From Rhodoferax ferrireducens (GTDB lineage: Bacteria; Pseudomonadota; Gammaproteobacteria; Burkholderiales; Burkholderiaceae_C): a DNA stretch of 64,000 nt. The DNA is taken from contig MTEI01000004.1 of NCBI GenBank assembly GCA_002083775.1, forward strand, positions 1-64,000, given 5' to 3'. The notes under the pieces were generated by a model. That model was given only the letters and a program-made list of their open reading frames with translations. It was not told where the DNA came from and searched no databases. The position numbers and the translations under genes were made by a program. Shown in pieces: positions 34,998-44,769 of the stretch; position 1 is the stretch's first letter; each line of letters opens with the position of its first letter.

Positions 34998-35653
34998 GAG
35001 GCGGCCAGGCCCAGCGCCTCGTACACGCGGATCGCCGCGTAGGCATCGTTGGCGGCGTAGACCAGTTGCGCTTCGGTCAGGCGCAGATTGGCCCAGTTGC
35101 TGGTGGCGGCTTTTTTGGACTTGATGAAGCGCTGGTTGAACAGCACCGCCACCGCGCCTTTCACGCCCATGTCTTTGCGGTAACCGCGCTCGCGAAACAC
35201 AGTGTTGAGCTCCAACACACCCGCAGGCTCCACGCCCAGCTTGTGAATGATGCGTTTGCGGTCATCGCCCAGGCCAAAACCGGCCTTGGCAAAACCACCC
35301 AGCGCCAGCAGTTCTGCCGCCACAGCGCGGCAATCAGGTTCATGCAACTGGAACACCCACGCATGCTGGCGTGTGGACAACTGCAAAATGTGCGGCCCGT
35401 CAGACAACTCACCGACGCGAAAGGTGGGTTTGGATTCGGTATCAAAGCCCCAGGCGGGTGCATCGGCCAGCGCAGCAGCGGCTTCACGCGCTGCCGCACC
35501 CGTGCTCACCAACGTGATGCGATCCAGCCCAAGCCGCGCAAACTCTGGCAGCAGGGCCATGGCGTCTTTGTCGGGCGTGGCGTGGCGCGTGGGCTGGTCG
35601 GAACTGTGGGGCCGCGCCAAAGGCTGGCCAGCGATGTCGGGCGGCGAACTCAC
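34994..35653 (-). CDS. 3'-5' exonuclease, DEDDy/RNase D-like
   Basis: A 219-residue protein with the DEDDy exonuclease motifs: FDTES (Exo I, D-x-E), GLGDDRK (Exo II region) and YAANDAYA (Exo III, Y-x3-D). There are no HRDC domains, so it is a short family member. It is translationally coupled to the CoA-binding gene upstream (4-base overlap) and touches the convergent UbiB-family gene. Confidence 0.87.
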   Translation of the reverse strand: MSSPPDIAGQPLARPHSSDQPTRHATPDKDAMALLPEFARLGLDRITLVSTGAAAREAAAALADAPAWGFDTESKPTFRVGELSDGPHILQLSTRQHAWVFQLHEPDCRAVAAELLALGGFAKAGFGLGDDRKRIIHKLGVEPAGVLELNTVFRERGYRKDMGVKGAVAVLFNQRFIKSKKAATSNWANLRLTEAQLVYAANDAYAAIRVYEALGLAAS

Positions 35654-36096
35654 TGCATCGCCTGACGCGCGTGGTCAATTTTGAGACAGCGGTTTTGTAC
35701 CGCCACCATGCCCGCCGCGCGAGCGCGCGCCAGCGTGGCGTCGTGGCTGATGCCCAGTTGCAGCCAGATGGCCTTGAGGCCCAGCGCAATGGCTTCGTCC
35801 ACCACCGGCGGCACGTCGTCGCTGTTGCGAAACACATCCACCAGGTCCAGTGCTTCATGTTGGGCGGCATCGGTCAGCGTGGCATAAACCTTTTCACCCA
35901 GGATGGTCTGGCCGCTGGCGGCTGCCACCGGGTTGATCGGCACAATGCGCCAGCCCGCGGCCTGCATGTAGTCGGCCACGTGGTAGCTTTCGCGGTGCGC
36001 CTTGGGCGACAGACCTACCACCGCCACGGTTCGGCAGTGGGTGAGGATGTGCGCTATGGCCTGAGACTCGGTCATGTCGGGGGCGTTGGTTGTCAT
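35650..36096 (-). CDS. CoA-binding (YccU-like) protein
   Basis: A 148-residue Rossmann-fold protein of the CoA_binding_2 family. TVAVVGLSPKAHRESYHVADYM and VDVFRNSDDVPPVVDEAI (split about residues 23-44 and 87-104) are diagnostic. The role is unknown. It lies between tatD and the exonuclease with 4-base overlaps on both sides. Confidence 0.9.
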   Translation of the reverse strand: MTTNAPDMTESQAIAHILTHCRTVAVVGLSPKAHRESYHVADYMQAAGWRIVPINPVAAASGQTILGEKVYATLTDAAQHEALDLVDVFRNSDDVPPVVDEAIALGLKAIWLQLGISHDATLARARAAGMVAVQNRCLKIDHARQAMQ

Positions 36097-36983
36097 GCGG
36101 TCTCCTGAAGGTTTGAAGTGGTTTGCTGCAGCGCATCTGCCGCCAGCAGGGCGCCCAGCTTGGGGAAAGCTTCCAGCGCATTGCGGGTGGTGGCATCGGC
36201 CAGGGCTTCAGGGCTGATACCGCGCAGCGCAGCCAGCTCAGCACCAATGCGCGGCAGCTCGGCCGGTGAGTTGATGCCCTGCTGCTCGCCCGTGGCACGT
36301 TGTTCGGCAGATTTGTAGAGCCAGCGCGGAGGCATGTCGGGCGAATCGGTTTCCAGCACGATGGCTTCCAGTGGCAGGCCGGTCACCAGGCTGCGCAGCT
36401 GTTTGGCCCGCTCGTAGGTGACCGCGCCACCAAAACCCAGCTTCATGCCCAATTTGATGAACGCCTGCGCCTGCTGAAAGCTGCCGTTGAAAGCATGCAC
36501 CACACCACGCCAGCGCCCACCGGGGCCAGCCACCTGGCGCATCGCCTTCAGAATCTGATCCACCGAGCGGCGCGAATGCACCACCACCGGCAACCCGTGC
36601 GCACGTGCCAGCCGCAACTGCGCATAAAAAAAGTCCTGCTGGCGCTCACGCCACGGGCTTTTGCACAGGTCAGGCACAAAGAAGTCGAGCCCGATCTCGC
36701 CAATGGCCATCAGCCGCGGGTCGTCATGGTAGCGCTGCACAGCCGCCGTCAGCTGACTCAGGGCGTCTTGTGCAGCGTAAGGCACATTCATCGGCGTGAT
36801 GCCCAAGCAATAACTGTCCGCGTTGCGGTGGGCCAGGGTGCGCACCACCTCGAAGTTGGCGACCTCGATCGCAGGCAGCACACAGTGCGCTACACCGTTA
36901 GTAGCAGCCAGCGCTCTCTGGTTGTGGGTTGTCGCACCAAACTCTGGTGCATCCAGATGGCAATGGGTGTCGATCCAGCGCAT
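36093..36983 (-). CDS. TatD-family metal-dependent deoxyribonuclease
   Basis: A 296-residue TIM-barrel metallohydrolase. The IDTHCHLD metal motif (4-11), GEIGLDF, the HSRRS histidine and ETDSP near the end are all in place. TatD-type enzymes have 3'-5' exonuclease activity. It is the first gene of the overlapping tatD, CoA-binding, exonuclease set. Confidence 0.93.
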   Translation of the reverse strand: MRWIDTHCHLDAPEFGATTHNQRALAATNGVAHCVLPAIEVANFEVVRTLAHRNADSYCLGITPMNVPYAAQDALSQLTAAVQRYHDDPRLMAIGEIGLDFFVPDLCKSPWRERQQDFFYAQLRLARAHGLPVVVHSRRSVDQILKAMRQVAGPGGRWRGVVHAFNGSFQQAQAFIKLGMKLGFGGAVTYERAKQLRSLVTGLPLEAIVLETDSPDMPPRWLYKSAEQRATGEQQGINSPAELPRIGAELAALRGISPEALADATTRNALEAFPKLGALLAADALQQTTSNLQETA

Positions 36984-37000
36984 GTTGCCCCTGGTAACTG

Positions 37001-37384
37001 TCAGGCCCAGACAGCCAGATACTGGGCCAGCTCTGCATCCTGGTTGACCACGTGCCGGTGCGCCCAGTCAGTCATCACCCCGACGATGGCTTTCTTGTTC
37101 ATGTGGCCCTTGCCCACATCCATGCTGCGGTCTCGCAGACGGCTCAGCAGGTGCTGGTGGTCTTCAGCATGCGCCTGTGCGCCCGGAAAAGCAGCTTTGG
37201 CCATCAGCGCTTCTTCCAGCTCAAACTGGGTTTGCATCTGCTTGAACAGCGCCACGATCATCGGGCGCAGGGCCATCCAGTCCTCAGACGCGGCGATCTG
37301 GTTCGCCAGATCAAACAGCGCTTGTTGCGATGCATCAACCTCGGCATTGCCAATTTTGTAACTCTCCAGCCATTCAATGCTCAT
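37001..37384 (-). CDS. Hemerythrin-like protein lacking two iron ligands
   Basis: A 127-residue protein with the bacteriohemerythrin layout. By alignment from memory to the Methylococcus protein, E57, H72, H76, H111 and D116 are kept. The two histidines that bind the second iron are Gln20 and Gln53 instead. It may bind one metal or none, and oxygen carriage is unlikely. It lies 17 bases upstream of tatD on the same strand. Confidence 0.82.
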   Translation of the reverse strand: MSIEWLESYKIGNAEVDASQQALFDLANQIAASEDWMALRPMIVALFKQMQTQFELEEALMAKAAFPGAQAHAEDHQHLLSRLRDRSMDVGKGHMNKKAIVGVMTDWAHRHVVNQDAELAQYLAVWA

Positions 37385-37420
37385 ACGTTTTACTCCAACT
37401 ATAAAAAACTGTGGCCACGG

Positions 37421-38128
37421 TCAGGCGGCTTGGGAAATGCCCTCGGCCAGCCGCCCCTGCACCAGAGTGAACTGGCGGGCACAACGCGCAGCCAGAGTCA
37501 CATCGTGCGTCACCACCACAAACGCGGTGCCCTGGGTACGCGCCAGCTCCAGCATCAAGTCAAACACCCCATGCGCCGTGCTGCGGTCCAGGTTGCCAGT
37601 GGGCTCATCCGCCAAAACGCAAGCTGGCCGGGTCACCAAAGCGCGGGCAATCGCGACGCGCTGGCGCTCGCCGCCTGACAACTCGCTGGGCCGGTGGTGT
37701 AGCCGCTCACCCAAACCTACTTCGGTGAGTATTTTCGAAGCTATTTGCGCGGCTTGTGCGCGATCAGAGCGCCTTATCCACAAAGGAATGGCCACATTGT
37801 CCAGCGCACTGAACTCGGCCAGCAAGTGGTGAAACTGGTAAACGAACCCCAAATGCTGGTTGCGCAGACGCCCCTGCTCGGCCGCACTCTGGTGCGCCAG
37901 GTCTTGCCCCAGCAGCGCCACCGAGCCACTGGTCGGGGCATCCAGCCCGCCCAGCAGGTGCAGCAGCGTGCTTTTGCCCGAGCCCGAGGCGCCCACAATC
38001 GCCAGTGTTTCACCGGCAAACACGTCCAGGTCGACGCCCTGCAACACAGTCACATCCAGGCGCCCCTCGGTAAAGCGCTTGGTCAGGCCGCGCGCGCTCA
38101 ACACCAGTTTCATGGGCTGATCACTCAT
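37421..38128 (-). CDS. lolD: LolD, lipoprotein-releasing ABC ATPase
   Basis: The ATPase of the LolCDE complex that extracts outer-membrane lipoproteins from the inner membrane. Walker [10 protein letters not shown] (46-54), the LolD-type [12 protein letters not shown]-loop, signature LSGGERQR and ADEPTGNLD are intact. The 235 residues are normal. It overlaps the lolC/E gene by eight bases. Confidence 0.95.
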   Translation of the reverse strand: MSDQPMKLVLSARGLTKRFTEGRLDVTVLQGVDLDVFAGETLAIVGASGSGKSTLLHLLGGLDAPTSGSVALLGQDLAHQSAAEQGRLRNQHLGFVYQFHHLLAEFSALDNVAIPLWIRRSDRAQAAQIASKILTEVGLGERLHHRPSELSGGERQRVAIARALVTRPACVLADEPTGNLDRSTAHGVFDLMLELARTQGTAFVVVTHDVTLAARCARQFTLVQGRLAEGISQAA

Positions 38129-39377
38129 ACCGCAGGGCCTCCGCCGGGTTGACCCGGGACGCGCGCCAACTGGGGTAAATCGTGGCCAAAAACGCCAGCA
38201 CCAGCGATATCACGGCAATCGGCAGGATGTCGGCCTGTTGCGGGTCGCTGGGCATGCGGCTGATCAGGTACACGTCGCGCGGCAAAAAGGTAGCGCCCAG
38301 CAGCTGCTCCAGCGCGGGCACGATCACATCGATATTGAAGGCCACACCCAGCCCCAGCGCCAGACCGGCCAGCGTGCCGATCACCCCGACCATGGCGCCC
38401 TGCACCACAAAAATGCCCATGATGCTGGCCGGGCTAGCACCCAGCGTGCGCAGGATGGCAATGTCGGCACGTTTGTCGGTGACCGTCATCACCAGGGTAC
38501 TCACCAGGTTGAAGGCCGCCACTGCCACGATGAGCGTGAGGATGATGAACATCATGCGTTTTTCAAGCTGCACGGCGGCAAACCAGGTGCGGTTTTGGCG
38601 CGTCCAGTCGCGCACCAGCAGGTTGTCGGTGAGGGTGTCGGCCAGCTCTGCCGCCACCTGGCGCGCCTGGTGCAGGTCTTTGAGCCGCACCCGCACGCCG
38701 GTCGGGCCTTCCAGGCGGAAGATGCGCGCCGCGTCTTCCAGGTGCATGAGCACCAGCGCCGAGTCGTATTCATAGTGGCCAGAGTCAAACGTGCCCACCA
38801 CCGTCATCTGCTTCAGGCGCGGCACCACCCCGGCCGGTGTCACCTGCCCGCTGGGGGCCACCAGCGTGACCACATCACCGCGCACCACACCCAGCGAGCG
38901 CGCCAGCTCGCCGCCGAGCACCAGACCAAACTCACCCGGAATCAGGCGCGTCAGGGCGGAGTTTTTCAGGTCAACAGCCAGGTCGGTCACATCCGGCTCA
39001 CGGGCCGGGTCAATACCCCGCACCATAGTGCCTTTCATATCCTCACCCCTTGCCAGTAAAGCCTGTGTAGCTATGAAAGGTGCAGCACCAATAACCTGCG
39101 GGTTGGCCTGCACCTCGCGCAACGTACGGGCCACGTCGGTCATGGCGGCACCGTTGGGGGCAAAAATCTCGATGTGTGACACCACGCCGAGCATGCGGTC
39201 GCGCACTTCTTTCTGAAAGCCGTTCATCACGCTCAGCACAATGATCAGTGCCGCCACCCCCAATGCGATGCCCAGCATGGACACACCGGAGATGAACGAA
39301 ATGAACCCATTGCGTCGGGTGGCGCGGCCAGCGCGGGTGTAGCGCCAGCCAAGGGTGAGTTCAAAAGGGATAGGCAT
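38121..39377 (-). CDS. LolC/LolE-family lipoprotein-releasing permease
   Basis: A 418-residue permease with the N-terminal helix ([20 protein letters not shown]), a large periplasmic domain and three C-terminal helices. [15 protein letters not shown] is the family's cytoplasmic coupling segment. Only one permease gene is adjacent, so this lineage may use a homodimeric LolF-like arrangement. ATG 39377 ([13 protein letters not shown]) is the homologous start. Confidence 0.93.
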   Translation of the reverse strand: MPIPFELTLGWRYTRAGRATRRNGFISFISGVSMLGIALGVAALIIVLSVMNGFQKEVRDRMLGVVSHIEIFAPNGAAMTDVARTLREVQANPQVIGAAPFIATQALLARGEDMKGTMVRGIDPAREPDVTDLAVDLKNSALTRLIPGEFGLVLGGELARSLGVVRGDVVTLVAPSGQVTPAGVVPRLKQMTVVGTFDSGHYEYDSALVLMHLEDAARIFRLEGPTGVRVRLKDLHQARQVAAELADTLTDNLLVRDWTRQNRTWFAAVQLEKRMMFIILTLIVAVAAFNLVSTLVMTVTDKRADIAILRTLGASPASIMGIFVVQGAMVGVIGTLAGLALGLGVAFNIDVIVPALEQLLGATFLPRDVYLISRMPSDPQQADILPIAVISLVLAFLATIYPSWRASRVNPAEALRYE

Positions 39378-39443
39378 CGGGTGGTGGGGTTGCGGCGCGC
39401 ACGCCAACATGTCAACCTGGGATTATCCCGGACAATGCCGGCC

Positions 39444-40394
39444 ATGCACCTGATCATTCCTTATGCTGCCTCTTTGTCGCAAGGATATGCCGACGCGCTG
39501 GCGGCCCTGCCATTGCCCCATCTGCAGAAGTTGTTGGCCCGCCTGACGCCCCAGCCTCCCGACAACGGTGACGAGTTCAGCCTGTCGCCCCCGCATGAGC
39601 GTGCGCTGGCTCGGGCCTGGGGCTTGAATGCCGCCGACGGGCAGGCCCCGTGGGCAGCGCTGCAAGCCCGCCAGAGCGGCCTGGCAGCCGGTGGCAGCAA
39701 CGCCTGGGCGTTCATCACGCTGTGCCACTGGAAGCTCAATACCGGCCAGGTCACCATGAGCCAGCTGCCGCTGCCTGCGCTCTCCGACGCGCAGTCCGAG
39801 GCGCTGCTGCAAGACATGCGCCCCTATTTTGAAGAGGATGGCATCACCCTCCACCCGGACGGTCAGCCCGGCCGCTGGCTGGCGCAGAGTGATCTGTTCA
39901 CCGGCTTGGCCAGCGCCTCGACTGACCGGGTGGTAGGCCGCGACCTGGCCGTCTGGATGACCACCGGCCCAGAGGCCGCTCCGCTGCGCCGTCTGCAAAA
40001 CGAGATGCAGATGCTGCTCTACACCCACCCGGTGAACGACGCCCGCGAGACGCTGAACCTAACGCCAGTGAATTCTTTCTGGCTCCACGGCAGCGGCGCG
40101 CTGCCCGCGGGTTACCAGCCACCCGCCGAGTCGGCCCGGCCCAGGGTCATCGACAGACTGAAGCCGCTGGCGCTGGCAGAAGACTGGCCCGCCTGGGCGC
40201 AGGCGTGGAAGGAGATCGACGCCACCCAACTGCCCGAACTTTTGGCCAGAGCCAGCCGGGGCGAGCCGGTACAACTCACGCTGTGTGGCGAGCGCAGCAG
40301 CCAGTGCTGGCAGGCTCAGGCCCAGCCAGTGTGGCAGAAACTTAAAGGTTTTTTTGCCTCTCAGCCCTTATCAGTATTGCTTGAGAAGCTATGA
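39444..40394 (+). CDS. RpfE-type (phosphoglycerate mutase-like) protein
   Basis: A protein of about 316 residues like the RpfE-type regulatory proteins found beside recJ in Xanthomonas and Burkholderiales, related in sequence to cofactor-independent phosphoglycerate mutase. The function is unknown. ATG 39444 (MHLIIPYAA) is chosen; ATG 39435 is three codons earlier. The last 18 or so codons (KLKGFFASQPLSVLLEKL) are supplied by dispersed repeat copy H, which also holds the stop and the recJ start. Confidence 0.78.
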   Translation: MHLIIPYAASLSQGYADALAALPLPHLQKLLARLTPQPPDNGDEFSLSPPHERALARAWGLNAADGQAPWAALQARQSGLAAGGSNAWAFITLCHWKLNTGQVTMSQLPLPALSDAQSEALLQDMRPYFEEDGITLHPDGQPGRWLAQSDLFTGLASASTDRVVGRDLAVWMTTGPEAAPLRRLQNEMQMLLYTHPVNDARETLNLTPVNSFWLHGSGALPAGYQPPAESARPRVIDRLKPLALAEDWPAWAQAWKEIDATQLPELLARASRGEPVQLTLCGERSSQCWQAQAQPVWQKLKGFFASQPLSVLLEKL

Positions 40395-40399
40395 AAATT
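40341..40399 (-). repeat. Dispersed hairpin repeat, copy H
   Basis: Read on the minus strand: TCATAGCTTCTCAAGCAATA, then CTGATAAGGGCTGAGAGGC, AAAAAAACC. It covers the junction of the RpfE-like gene and recJ, supplying the end of one and the ATGA overlap. Confidence 0.65.
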
Positions 40400-42169
40400 A
40401 TTGTGAGAGACGTGCCGCCGCGCAGCGTTTGGGCGCTGGAAAAAGCGGGCATTCACCCGCTGCTGGCGCAGTTGTATGCCGCGCGCGGTGTGCTGGAGCC
40501 GTCCGAGCTGGACGCCGCGCTGGTCCATCTGCTGCCGCCCACCGCGATGAAAGGCACGGCAGAGGCGGCACGCCTGCTGGCCGATGCGATTCACCAAGAC
40601 AAAAAACTCTGCATCGTGGCCGACTACGACTGCGACGGTGCCACTGCCTGCGCCGTGGCCGTGCGCGGCTTGCGCCTGCTTGGCGCCAAACACGTGGATT
40701 ACATCGTGCCCGACCGGGTGCAAGACGGCTACGGCCTGACACCACCGATCTCGCAGCGCGTCAAAGCCAGCGGTGCCGATGTGCTGATCACCGTCGACAA
40801 CGGCATCGCCAGTTTTGACGGCGTGGCCACCGCGCGTGCGCTGGGTCTGCAGGTGCTGGTGACCGACCACCACCTGTGCGCCAGCATCAACGGCGCAGTC
40901 GCCCTGCCCGACGCCGATGTGATCGTCAACCCGAACCAGCCCGGTTGCAGTTTTGCAAGCAAATCCATCGCCGGTGTCGGCGTGATGTTTTACGTGCTGC
41001 TGGCGTTGCGCGCCGAGTTGCGCGCGCGCGGTGCTTTTGCCTCACGGCCTGACGCAACCGCAACCGTAGCGGATGCCTCCCCGGCTGTCGCCAAAAAGCC
41101 GGAACCCAAGCTCGACACCCTGCTACCCCTCGTCGCTTTGGGCACCGTGGCCGACGTGGTGCGACTGGACGCGAATAACCGCCGCCTCGTTGCTCAAGGA
41201 CTAAAACGGGTCCGAGCCCTTACCCTGCCTGCGGGTTTAGCTGCTTTATTTGTAGCATCTTCACGCGATACTGCCACTGCCACCACCTTTGATTTCGGCT
41301 TCGCCCTGGGGCCGCGCATCAACGCCGCCGGGCGCCTGTCCGACATGACCCTGGGCATTGAATGCCTGCTCACCGACGACCCGAACCGCGCCCTGGAACT
41401 GGCCAAAACCCTCGACAACATCAACCGCGAACGCCGCGAGATAGAAGGCAACATGCGCGAACAAGCGCTGCTGGTGGCCGAGTCGCTGTTTGAAGACACC
41501 GCCGAGGCACCCGCCGCCATCTGTGTGTTTGACCCGGATTTTCATGAGGGCGTGGTCGGCATCGTCGCCTCGCGCATCAAGGACAAATTGCATCGCCCGG
41601 CGTTTGTGTTTGCACCCAGCGGTGCCACCGGCCATGGCCATGAACTCAAAGGGTCAGGCCGCTCCATCCCCGGTTTTCACCTGCGCGACGCGCTCGACTT
41701 GGTGGCCAAACGCCACCCTGGCGTGTTGCTGCGGTTTGGCGGGCACGCCATGGCAGCGGGTTGCACCATTGCCGAAGCGCACTTTGAAACCTTTGAGCAG
41801 GGTCTGGCACAGGTGGCGCAGGAGTGGCTGTCTGCCGCCACGCTGCTGCGCCGCCTGGACACCGACGGGCCCCTGAAGCCCGAATACCGCCGTGTGGACT
41901 TGGTCGATGCGCTACACCATGAGGTCTGGGGCCAGGGTTTTGCTGCACCCACTTTCAGCGAAGAGCTGGAAGTGGTGTCGCAGCGACTGGTGGGTGAAAA
42001 ACACCTGTCTCTCAAGCTCAAACACCGCGGCGAGCCGGTCGACGGCATCTGGTTTGGCCGCACCGAACCGCTGCCCGCGCGCGTCAAGCTCGCCTTCCGG
42101 CTCGATGCCGACAGCTGGCGCGGTGAGCGCAAGGTGCGCTTTCTGGTGGAAGCAGCTGAACTGTTGTAG
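40391..42169 (+). CDS. recJ: RecJ single-strand-specific 5'-3' exonuclease
   Basis: Acts in recombination and mismatch repair. DHH-family motifs VADYDCDGATA (about 75-85), VTDHH and DHH1/RecJ OB regions (GPRINAAGRL, FGGHAMAAG) are present. At 592 residues it is slightly longer than usual, with an Ala/Pro-rich insertion near residues 217-236. It overlaps the upstream RpfE-type gene by four bases. Confidence 0.95.
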   Translation: MKIIVRDVPPRSVWALEKAGIHPLLAQLYAARGVLEPSELDAALVHLLPPTAMKGTAEAARLLADAIHQDKKLCIVADYDCDGATACAVAVRGLRLLGAKHVDYIVPDRVQDGYGLTPPISQRVKASGADVLITVDNGIASFDGVATARALGLQVLVTDHHLCASINGAVALPDADVIVNPNQPGCSFASKSIAGVGVMFYVLLALRAELRARGAFASRPDATATVADASPAVAKKPEPKLDTLLPLVALGTVADVVRLDANNRRLVAQGLKRVRALTLPAGLAALFVASSRDTATATTFDFGFALGPRINAAGRLSDMTLGIECLLTDDPNRALELAKTLDNINRERREIEGNMREQALLVAESLFEDTAEAPAAICVFDPDFHEGVVGIVASRIKDKLHRPAFVFAPSGATGHGHELKGSGRSIPGFHLRDALDLVAKRHPGVLLRFGGHAMAAGCTIAEAHFETFEQGLAQVAQEWLSAATLLRRLDTDGPLKPEYRRVDLVDALHHEVWGQGFAAPTFSEELEVVSQRLVGEKHLSLKLKHRGEPVDGIWFGRTEPLPARVKLAFRLDADSWRGERKVRFLVEAAELL

Positions 42170-42274
42170 CCCACACCGGTACGTTATGTAGGTGCCAGCC
42201 GAGCGCCTCGGACAGGTGTAGGGCTGATTTGCCACCACCCCGCCCGGTAGGCGATAGCTCCCTAAAATCGGCCG

Positions 42275-43147
42275 ATGACCCCCACTCTGAACGCTGATCT
42301 GCATTGCCACTCGGTTATCTCCGATGGCACCCTGACACCTGAAGAGTTGGCGCAGCGTGCCAAAGACAAAGGTGTCGACCTGTGGGCACTGACCGACCAC
42401 GATGAGGTAGGCGGCCAGGCGCGGGCCATGGCGGCGGCAGAAGCGGTTGGCCTGGACTACTTGACAGGCGTCGAAATTTCGGTGAGTTTTCTGGAGCAGA
42501 CCGTGCACATCGTCGGTTTGGGCTTTGACGCCAGCAACGAACCGCTGCGGCAAGGCTTACAGCGCACCCGCGGCGGACGCGCCCAGCGCGCCCATGAGAT
42601 GGCCAATGGTTTGGCGCTGGTGGGGATCAAGGGCGCCTTTGAAGGTGCATTGACCTACGCAGGCAATCGCGATCTGATCTCACGTACCCATTTCGCCCGC
42701 TTTCTGGTCGAAACAGGCGTGTGCAAAGACACCTACGAGGTGTTTCGCAAATACCTCACCGAAGGCAAACCCGGCTATGTGCCTCACCGCTGGGCCACCC
42801 TGAAAGAGGCCGTGAGCTGGATTCGGGACGCTGGCGGCCTGGCGGTGGTGGCGCACCCGGCGCGCTACAAGTTCAGCGCCAACGAAGAATTTGCACTTTT
42901 TACCGAGTTCAAGGGCCTGGGTGGCCAAGGGGTGGAAGTGGTCACCGGCAGCCACTCGGCCGCAGAAAGCGTCACTTACGCCGATGTGGCGCGCGAATTT
43001 GACCTGGCAGCCTCCCGCGGCAGCGACTTCCATTGCCCGCAGGAAAGCCGCACCGAGTTGGGCAACCTGCCGCCCCTGCCTGCACAGCTCACCCCGGTTT
43101 GGGCGCTGCTACAAGACCGCATCCAGAGAGCCCCGGCAAGACCATGA
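42275..43147 (+). CDS. PHP-domain 3',5'-nucleotide phosphatase / RNase AM-like
   Basis: A 290-residue PHP-domain phosphoesterase. Metal motifs DLHCHSVISDG (8-18), LTDHDE, and later AHPARY and SDFH are intact. E. coli YciV (Rnm) and Chromobacterium homologues hydrolyse 3',5'-bisphosphates and short RNA 5' ends. The same activity is likely here. Confidence 0.88.
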   Translation: MTPTLNADLHCHSVISDGTLTPEELAQRAKDKGVDLWALTDHDEVGGQARAMAAAEAVGLDYLTGVEISVSFLEQTVHIVGLGFDASNEPLRQGLQRTRGGRAQRAHEMANGLALVGIKGAFEGALTYAGNRDLISRTHFARFLVETGVCKDTYEVFRKYLTEGKPGYVPHRWATLKEAVSWIRDAGGLAVVAHPARYKFSANEEFALFTEFKGLGGQGVEVVTGSHSAAESVTYADVAREFDLAASRGSDFHCPQESRTELGNLPPLPAQLTPVWALLQDRIQRAPARP

Positions 43148-43222
43148 CTTTGATGGCGCGGCGGGCGCATTGCCGGGCAACCGCGTTGTGGCCTGGCAAA
43201 CCAGGCGGGCCATCCACCACCC

Positions 43223-44122
43223 ATGACTGAGAAGATTCCAGGTTTTTGGCGCACCGGCCAGGGTGGCGGGATTCTGCTGATCATGGCCGCCACGCTGTCG
43301 TTTGCCCTGGGCGATTCGGCTGCCCGCCACATCACCCAGTTGGCGCCGGTGCTGATGCTGTTGTGGTTCCGTTATACGTTTCAAACCGTTGCCACCCTGT
43401 TGATGCGTTTCCCGACACAAAGAACAGGTCTGTTTGTCACCCCCAACCCGAAGTTCCAGGTATTGCGTGGCGGGTTGCTGCTGGTGACCAGTTTCTGCAC
43501 CTTCTTGGCGCTGCAACACCTGCCGGTGGCCGAGTTCACTGCCATGGTCATGCTGTCACCGATGGTCGCTACCGCCATGGCAGCCGTTGCGCTTAAAAAC
43601 CATGTGGCGCATCTGCGCTGGGTTCTGATGGCGGTGGGTCTGGGCGGTGTGCTGCTGGTGGTGCGCCCCGGTGGCCAGGTGTTTGGCTGGGCCTTGCTCT
43701 TTCCGCTGCTGCTGGTGTGCACCTACGCCTGGTTCCAGGTGCTGACCAGCCGCCTGAGTGGCGATGAGAACCCTTACACCACCCAGTTTTATACCGGGCT
43801 GGTGGGCGCGCTGGTGACCAGCCCCATGCTGCTGTGGAGTTGGAACACCCAGGCGTTGCTGGACTATTGGCCCTGGTTTCTGGCCTTGGGTTTGTCTGCG
43901 ACCTTCGGCCATTTGATGCTGATTCGCGCCTTCAACCGCGCCAGCGCGGTGGTACTGTCGCCCTACCTGTACACCCAGATCGCCTTTGCCACGCTGGCGG
44001 GCTGGGTCTTTTTCAGCCACTTGCCCGACGCGCTGGCATGGGTTGGCATCGGCGTGATTGCACTCAGCGGCGTGGGCAACGCGCTGCTGTCGATCCGCGA
44101 GGCTGCGCCCAAGCGACAATAG
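43223..44122 (+). CDS. EamA-type drug/metabolite transporter
   Basis: A 299-residue protein with ten predicted helices in two EamA repeats, typical of the DMT superfamily. LMLLWFRYTFQTVATL in the first repeat and HLMLIRAFNRASAVVLSPY in the second are characteristic. The substrate is unknown. It is followed after four bases by the YciO-like gene. Confidence 0.9.
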   Translation: MTEKIPGFWRTGQGGGILLIMAATLSFALGDSAARHITQLAPVLMLLWFRYTFQTVATLLMRFPTQRTGLFVTPNPKFQVLRGGLLLVTSFCTFLALQHLPVAEFTAMVMLSPMVATAMAAVALKNHVAHLRWVLMAVGLGGVLLVVRPGGQVFGWALLFPLLLVCTYAWFQVLTSRLSGDENPYTTQFYTGLVGALVTSPMLLWSWNTQALLDYWPWFLALGLSATFGHLMLIRAFNRASAVVLSPYLYTQIAFATLAGWVFFSHLPDALAWVGIGVIALSGVGNALLSIREAAPKRQ

Positions 44123-44126
44123 ACGC

Positions 44127-44750
44127 ATGCCGCAGCTTTTTGAAATTCACCCAGATAACCCGCAGCCACGCCTGCTGAAGCAGGCCACCGCCCTGCTCGA
44201 CAAGGGCGAAGTGCTGGCCGTGCCCACCGATTCGAGTTACGCGCTGGTCTGCCACCTAGACGACAAGGCCGCTGCCGACAAGCTGCGCCGCATCCGTGGC
44301 GTGGACGACAAACACCACCTGACCCTGCTGTGCCGCGACCTCTCTGAGCTGGCCACTTACGCCCAGGTGGACAACACCCAGTACCGCCGCCTGAAAGCCG
44401 CCACGCCGGGTGCTTACACCTTCATCCTGCAAGCCACCAAAGAAGTGCCGCGCCGCCTGAGCCACCCGGCGCGCAAGACGATTGGCCTGCGGGTGCCCGA
44501 CCATAAAGTGCTCCAGGAGCTTCTAGCCCTTCACAGTACGCCGCTTCTAGCTACCACCTTGATAGCGCCTGGCGAAGACCACCCGCTTAACGATGCCGAC
44601 GAGATCCGCGAGCGCTACCACGGCCGCATCGCCGCCATCATCGACTCGGGCGCCTGCCCGCGTGAGCCCACCACTGTGGTTGACCTGACCGGTGCGGAGC
44701 CAGTGATCATTCGCGAAGGCCGTGGCCCCCTGGCACTGCTGGGTTTGTAA
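44127..44750 (+). CDS. YciO/Sua5-family (threonylcarbamoyl-AMP synthase-like) protein
   Basis: A 207-residue YrdC-fold protein. VPTDSSYALVC, DKHHLTLLCRDLSELA and the PTTVVDLTG end match the YciO subgroup. YrdC/Sua5 make threonylcarbamoyl-AMP for tRNA t6A; YciO itself has weak or unclear activity. ATG 44127 (MPQLFEIHPDN) is the homologous start. Confidence 0.9.
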   Translation: MPQLFEIHPDNPQPRLLKQATALLDKGEVLAVPTDSSYALVCHLDDKAAADKLRRIRGVDDKHHLTLLCRDLSELATYAQVDNTQYRRLKAATPGAYTFILQATKEVPRRLSHPARKTIGLRVPDHKVLQELLALHSTPLLATTLIAPGEDHPLNDADEIRERYHGRIAAIIDSGACPREPTTVVDLTGAEPVIIREGRGPLALLGL

Positions 44751-44769
44751 GCACCGAAACCATCCCACC

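Noticed and set aside
39035-39085. Repeat-like TAGCTA stretch in the lolC/E gene
   Set aside because: The protein there ([19 protein letters not shown]) aligns with ordinary LolC, and the repeat core is absent.
41190-41265. Possible repeat copy in recJ
   Set aside because: Only TTAGCTG and TTTGTAGC fragments match; there is no AGCCCTT/AAGGGCT hairpin.
44508-44575. Repeat-like string (CTTCTAGCCCTT...TAGCTACC) in the YciO-like gene
   Set aside because: The encoded residues (LQELLALHSTPLLATTLI) are normal for the family, so no insertion is needed to explain it.
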